Source: Saccoglossus kowalevskii (lineage: Eukaryota; Hemichordata; Enteropneusta; Harrimaniidae). From it: a stretch of 64,000 nt of DNA. This document shows, piece after piece, positions 60,001 to 64,000 of the stretch (its first letter is position 1; the number at the start of each line of letters is the position of its first letter). The stretch is from assembly GCF_000003605.2 (NCBI RefSeq), contig NW_003136839.1:110012-174011 (forward strand), in the 5' to 3' direction. The position numbers were made by a program, and so were the translations under genes. Under the pieces are notes generated by a model. It did not search any database. It worked only from the letters and a program-made list of their open reading frames with translations, and was not told the origin of the DNA.

Positions 60001-62656
60001 ATAAAATCTCCAATTGTAATTGTAAAACCTCCATTTATATTCAAACCTCCATTTTTATTTTGTAAAATCTTCATTTTTAATTGTAATACAAATTTGCATT
60101 CACAGTTTACAAATTGAGGTTTTATGAATATATTTGTGACATTTAAAAATATGAATTTAAATTCTCGCACATAAATATTTGTAATGAATATTGCAAAGCT
60201 CAGCCTTCCATACTAGACCCTCAGAAAGGTTTCACTTTCTGTTTAACTTCATTCATTGATGGCCAACATGGTAATCGAGAAAAGTGATCGAAATTTCCCA
60301 CTGCACACCTTCAAGTCACGACCTACAACAAACAAAGTTTCATAAGCGTCTGACAAATTATTTCTGAGATTTGGATGGCCAAATAATCCGCTGCTTACAT
60401 ATATAAATTGTTCCACGATGATATCACTTCTTGATTCCATCTTTTGCTTGAAAAGTTGAGTTTTATGCTCACGCACTTCAGACCATGACCCTAGTAATTA
60501 AAATACAGAAACAATACATATATATATCTCACCAAAATAACTAAACGACCCGTGATATTTTGTGGGCAAAATGCTACTTTCGATTAGCCGAAATGAAAAG
60601 GGCAAGGAAAAGAATATTGGGTACAATTTTTATCTTCAACGTTAACTTATTTTTGTGGTTTTAATGAATAATACAAATTATTTGTTCAATTGTCTAAAAT
60701 GAATAACCACATCATCGCATTGTTGTCCGTTATGTGTCTATGTAAAGCACACACACAATTAACAATGAACAACTTAGTTCGAAACCTACCACTTAATTCA
60801 TAGTGTCCGTTATTGGTGTAGAATACTAATTAACCACTATTTATAATGGGAACTTCTTGTTTTTCCAGTATGAGCTGAGTTAGTTCGACTTGGTATGTGA
60901 GAAATCAATTGCCGAGTTGATACTATAGTATAGACAACTTTCCCAGAAGTAGCAATACTGGGGGGGGGGGGGCAAAAATACTCCTTTCTCATGGCGGAAA
61001 TATACAAACATGTCAGTTTGCTGATAGTCAATATAAGGGAATTTTATTTTTGTGACGTCGATTGGTCCACCCAGAAGCACAATATCACACGTGCAAGTTT
61101 ACGTTACACCCCAAAACGACACGCGCGCGCATACAAAACGCCATATCTTCGTCTGTTAACTCACCGCATTGCATGAGATTCGTCATTTTGCAAATTAAGG
61201 TAAAGTGGTTGTCATCCTTTAATATATCTATTGAAAAAAAATAATTGATATGACATGATTCATATGATTAGTTCCAGTCACCTATGTATAATTTAATGTC
61301 CAGCTACATCAAAAGGTTGTTGCTCTCTGTGAGTTTCCTTGTTGACATTCTGGGTGTGACGTCATTAGAGAAACAGCAAAGTGTTTAGTTGCGCGTCAAT
61401 AAATATCAAACAAGTCATTGTATTGTTACTTTAACTTCATATGACAGTTAGGGATAACTGGTCCAGCTTGAAATATGACAAGTTGTTAATTTCATAAAAT
61501 GTTGTTTTGATACACAAGAAAATAAAGACAAAAACTCAATCGGAAATACCTGGGACTATCTTCACTCATAACACGCCGATACACAATTTGTATTATCAAA
61601 ACAATATCAAAAAGCATTTTATAAACACGCAAAATAGAGCTATTAACAGACTATGAGGATTGACCACCGTTTACTGGGATTGTGAATGGAATACGACCTA
61701 TGGAATATCGCTTACGGCAAATACATTGATTCTGTGCGCAAAGGACTGTGGGATATTTAACTATTGTTTGTGCCGTCAGTCAAATAAATAATCATCATAC
61801 CTGTGACTGTGCTGGCTGACCCTGGTTGAGGAATAAGTTTAGCGTATTTGATGCGATTTTGCAATGTTCTCATCACTGGGATGCAAACTTCACCCGGACT
61901 TGCAAAAAATGACTCTGTGTGTTGAAAACAAATATATAAGTTCCACGAAAACGGAGAAAGTTGACATTCTTTCCAACTAACCATTATATCTCTGATTATA
62001 CTACAGTAAAAAGTAATCTAAAACAAATAATTCAAGATGCTATTTTGTACTGCTTTACTTCCGTTCTCGATATTTTAAATTACATTACACGACATTACAT
62101 TACATTACATTACATTACATTACATTACATTACATTACAAAATAGACTAACAAAGAAATGAAACAAATATACCTGAGTGAAAGGTTTCGATGAAATGTTT
62201 CATAAATTCGGGATCAGTAGCATCAAGTATGGGGTATCTCGTAGCATTTAGTGGAAGCTTATCCACTGTCAGACCAATGAGCACTACGATGACGTCATTC
62301 TTCTCAAGTTTAGTTGAAAAAGCTTGCTCCATGTCGTACTTACACTCACCAGAATGGACAAATGTGTCGGATAATGCTATGACAATTTTCTTTGACTGCT
62401 TAATACACTTGAAGAGATTTTCGCTATTGTAACAACCGACGTCATAGTCTCTCTCAGCATACAGGCATCGTATGTTATGTTTTGACTCCAACTTGTGCAC
62501 AAACTGGCGAACCCATCTCGCATCGTCACTGGTTTCGCAGTCAGTGATGATAAAGAGGTCACTTTGTGCGGCAGTGTGCACGCCCTGGGGGTTTTGTTTC
62601 TCAAAATTCACGTTGTGGGCGTTTTCTAAAGGCTCTGTAACTCTGCTAACTGCCAT
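57096..62656 (-). CDS. TIR - TPR-like - SGNH-hydrolase-like protein (six exons, 694 aa)
   Basis: Exons on minus: 62656-62173, 61914-61801, 60490-60399, 59504-59313, 58908-58816, 58205-57096; phases 1,1,0,0,0 agree and the frame stays open to TAA. ATG 62656 has an in-frame TGA upstream. Residues ~31-155 are a TIR domain: SDLFIITD (strand A), LYAERDYDVG (BB loop), KQSKKIVIALSDTFVHS, CKYDMEQAF. Residues ~235-294 fit a TPR pair (KGYRYVKEGNFNKSSFYLDKALE is 23 residues in the sequence; its GNF and KALE are the landmarks), and helical repeats run to ~465 (CCHYRLGQIEETRELAK). Residues ~524-690 match the SGNH/GDSL fold: IIFGDQVIRD, VIIHIGSDD, YISDILPRGD, DLTHLNKAG. Catalytic Ser of block I is Gln532 and block III Asn is Asp, while Asp664 and His667 remain, so hydrolysis is unlikely. 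No signal peptide or membrane segment: probably a cytosolic signalling or scaffold protein. AATAAA overlaps the stop. I know no characterised protein with this order. Confidence 0.85.
59940..60182. mobile_element. MITE, ~240 bp, in an intron of the TIR gene
   Basis: Left arm tatgtgagagaatttaaatt to ttcataaaa (60006) is repeated inverted at 60119-60176 (ttttatgaata, then gaatttaaattctcgcacata). The interior has short repeats of cctccattt. Confidence 0.75.
62080..62140. repeat. (ATTAC)n microsatellite
   Basis: About ten pentanucleotide units (acatt) in the first intron of the TIR gene, 33 bp below its first exon boundary. Confidence 0.95.
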
Positions 62657-62789
62657 GATGCCATAGGTGGATTTATGTCCAATAGCAGTATGTCATCAGC
62701 GCTGAAAGTATACTTTTGTTAGAAGTATGACAATGGCATGGGATCACACCACGGGAAAGTCTGAAAAGACATAATAACATGGTTGTATA

Positions 62790-63087
62790 ACCAAGCAATT
62801 TATTGTGTTTAACGTCCTATCTGCCATCTCGCCTATCAAAGCTATTCTGACGTCAACCAGGATCGGTCGAACACAAGCACCTGGCCACCTTAACCAAGGT
62901 TCCCCAAAGTCGCTTTCGTTAGTGAATGAATCTCGGCTAGCGGAATTGGCCTTCCCATTGAGTTTGTGGCACCCTCGCCCAAGGTAGGTGTCGACCTTTT
63001 TGATGTTCAGCCTTAGGTAGGATTTGAACTTCGGTCTACCGATCATGAGTCTTATGCGACAACGACTATGCTACCAGTGACCGGTTA
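62790..63087 (-). mobile_element. tRNA-derived SINE
   Basis: On minus, the head at 63085-63015 reads ggtcactggtagcatagtcg (A-box-like) and, about 50 bases on, agttcaaatcc (B box), as in a tRNA-derived pol III promoter. The body continues to about 62790. A fragment of the same body lies at 39070-39130. It sits upstream of the TIR gene. Confidence 0.65.
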
Positions 63088-64000
63088 AAAAAAGGTATCA
63101 CTGCAATACGTCTTGGCTTGTAGGTCTTATTACACACACATGGCGTTTAGAGCCGCATTTATGTAAGTTCGAGATATAACTCGAAAAGAAAAAACTAGCG
63201 TATTTAAAATTGGCATACATGTTTCCAATGGACTCCATACTACCTGATTACCTGATTTTCTGAACAATGGTCAAAGCAACAGCTGGTGTTTATATGTTTT
63301 CGTACTTTGCAATATTACTACACGAAAAAAAATATCTAGTGCCTTCAAACTTATCACACTGCACGACTCATATGACCCAAAGAGCTGAATACAATACACG
63401 AATACACGTTCATTATCGAACTACAAGGGGAAATGCTAGAGCCTTCTAACTTGATACATGTTTCCATATAACTCGCATGACCTGGTTACAGTTATCGTGA
63501 GAAAATGGTAAAAAAACACAATATACATATATTTTACTACAGGGGATTATAGCTAATTCCTTTGGGTTTGGCATGCATGTTTACTTTCTACAATACAAAT
63601 ACACATTTTCATGTACATACATATATGCAAATACTTGCATATTTTGTCCGTTTCTGTCCTTTGTTCTGTTAAACAGTAGTATTAACATGTGTGACCTTAA
63701 AATACACGTACGTGCGCGCTACAGAATGTACGGACAAACAATATCAATGATTGTCAGTATAAAATAGTGAAATATTACACTGCATTGATTACTTGTGTTG
63801 GAATTGAACAAACATTCCTACCTGTCACGATTGATTAAACAGTAACGTCAACATAACCCTAGGTAATGTCAATATTTACCCATCGCTGGGCGGTTGTTAT
63901 TTGTTGTATTGTGCTTCTATAGTTCACCAAAAGTCTGAAGAGAACAATGCATGTTACGTTGGGGAATTATTCTCAATATTATATACAAACGCAAGGGTGG
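63088..64000. other. Right edge, nothing recognised
   Basis: A weak internal similarity is seen (gtgccttcaaacttatcacac at 63340 and gagccttctaacttgatac at 63440). Short open frames carry no domain. Confidence 0.4.

Noticed and set aside
39703-62140. Tandem arrays considered as CRISPR-like
   Set aside because: Units are contiguous minisatellites or microsatellites without unique spacers, in an animal genome.

Overview
The window is AT-rich animal DNA, intron-rich and full of dispersed repeats. It holds mosaic extracellular modules (LDLa, CUB, frizzled, EGF, trypsin), a near full-length INTS9 that can be followed almost residue by residue against the human protein, and a TIR-TPR innate-immunity-like gene. 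An invertebrate deuterostome (hemichordate or lancelet grade) fits best; the sequence alone does not fix the species.

Layout. (1) 287-11633, plus strand: the 3' eleven coding exons of a secreted or membrane mosaic serine protease with the order LDLa-CUB-CUB-Fz-EGF-EGF-Fz-trypsin; its 5' end lies left of the window. One intron carries a 3.8 kb element with long terminal inverted repeats, which itself contains a LINE copy with a 5' inversion. (2) 11.6-28.8 kb: mostly repeats, with a tiny secreted-peptide gene on plus (22742-24770), an inverted paralogue of its signal-peptide exon on minus (15018-15092), and a 2.6-3.0 kb direct duplication (16.68-19.28 and 25.79-28.79 kb). (3) 28.8-37.46 kb: two decayed DIRS-type tyrosine-recombinase retroelements; the second keeps inverted terminal repeats and an internal complementary region. 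(4) 37900-52660, minus strand: INTS9 in 19 coding exons, about 657 residues, with one apparent +1 frameshift; its introns hold a Helentron/HINE-like element around an assembly gap, a ~95 bp minisatellite and two copies of a ~330 bp MITE. (5) 57096-62656, minus strand: a six-exon gene encoding TIR - TPR-like helices - SGNH-hydrolase-like domain, 694 residues. (6) 62.7-64 kb: a tRNA-derived SINE and anonymous DNA.

The three large genes have no evident shared pathway. INTS9 is a housekeeping snRNA-processing subunit. The protease is an extracellular, corin-like modular enzyme. The TIR-TPR-SGNH protein is the strongest candidate for something undescribed: a TIR signalling module joined through TPR-like helices to an SGNH fold whose catalytic serine, block II glycine and block III asparagine are all replaced. 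All splice sites quoted were chosen by eye from GT/AG consensus, phase and homology; none is confirmed by transcripts.
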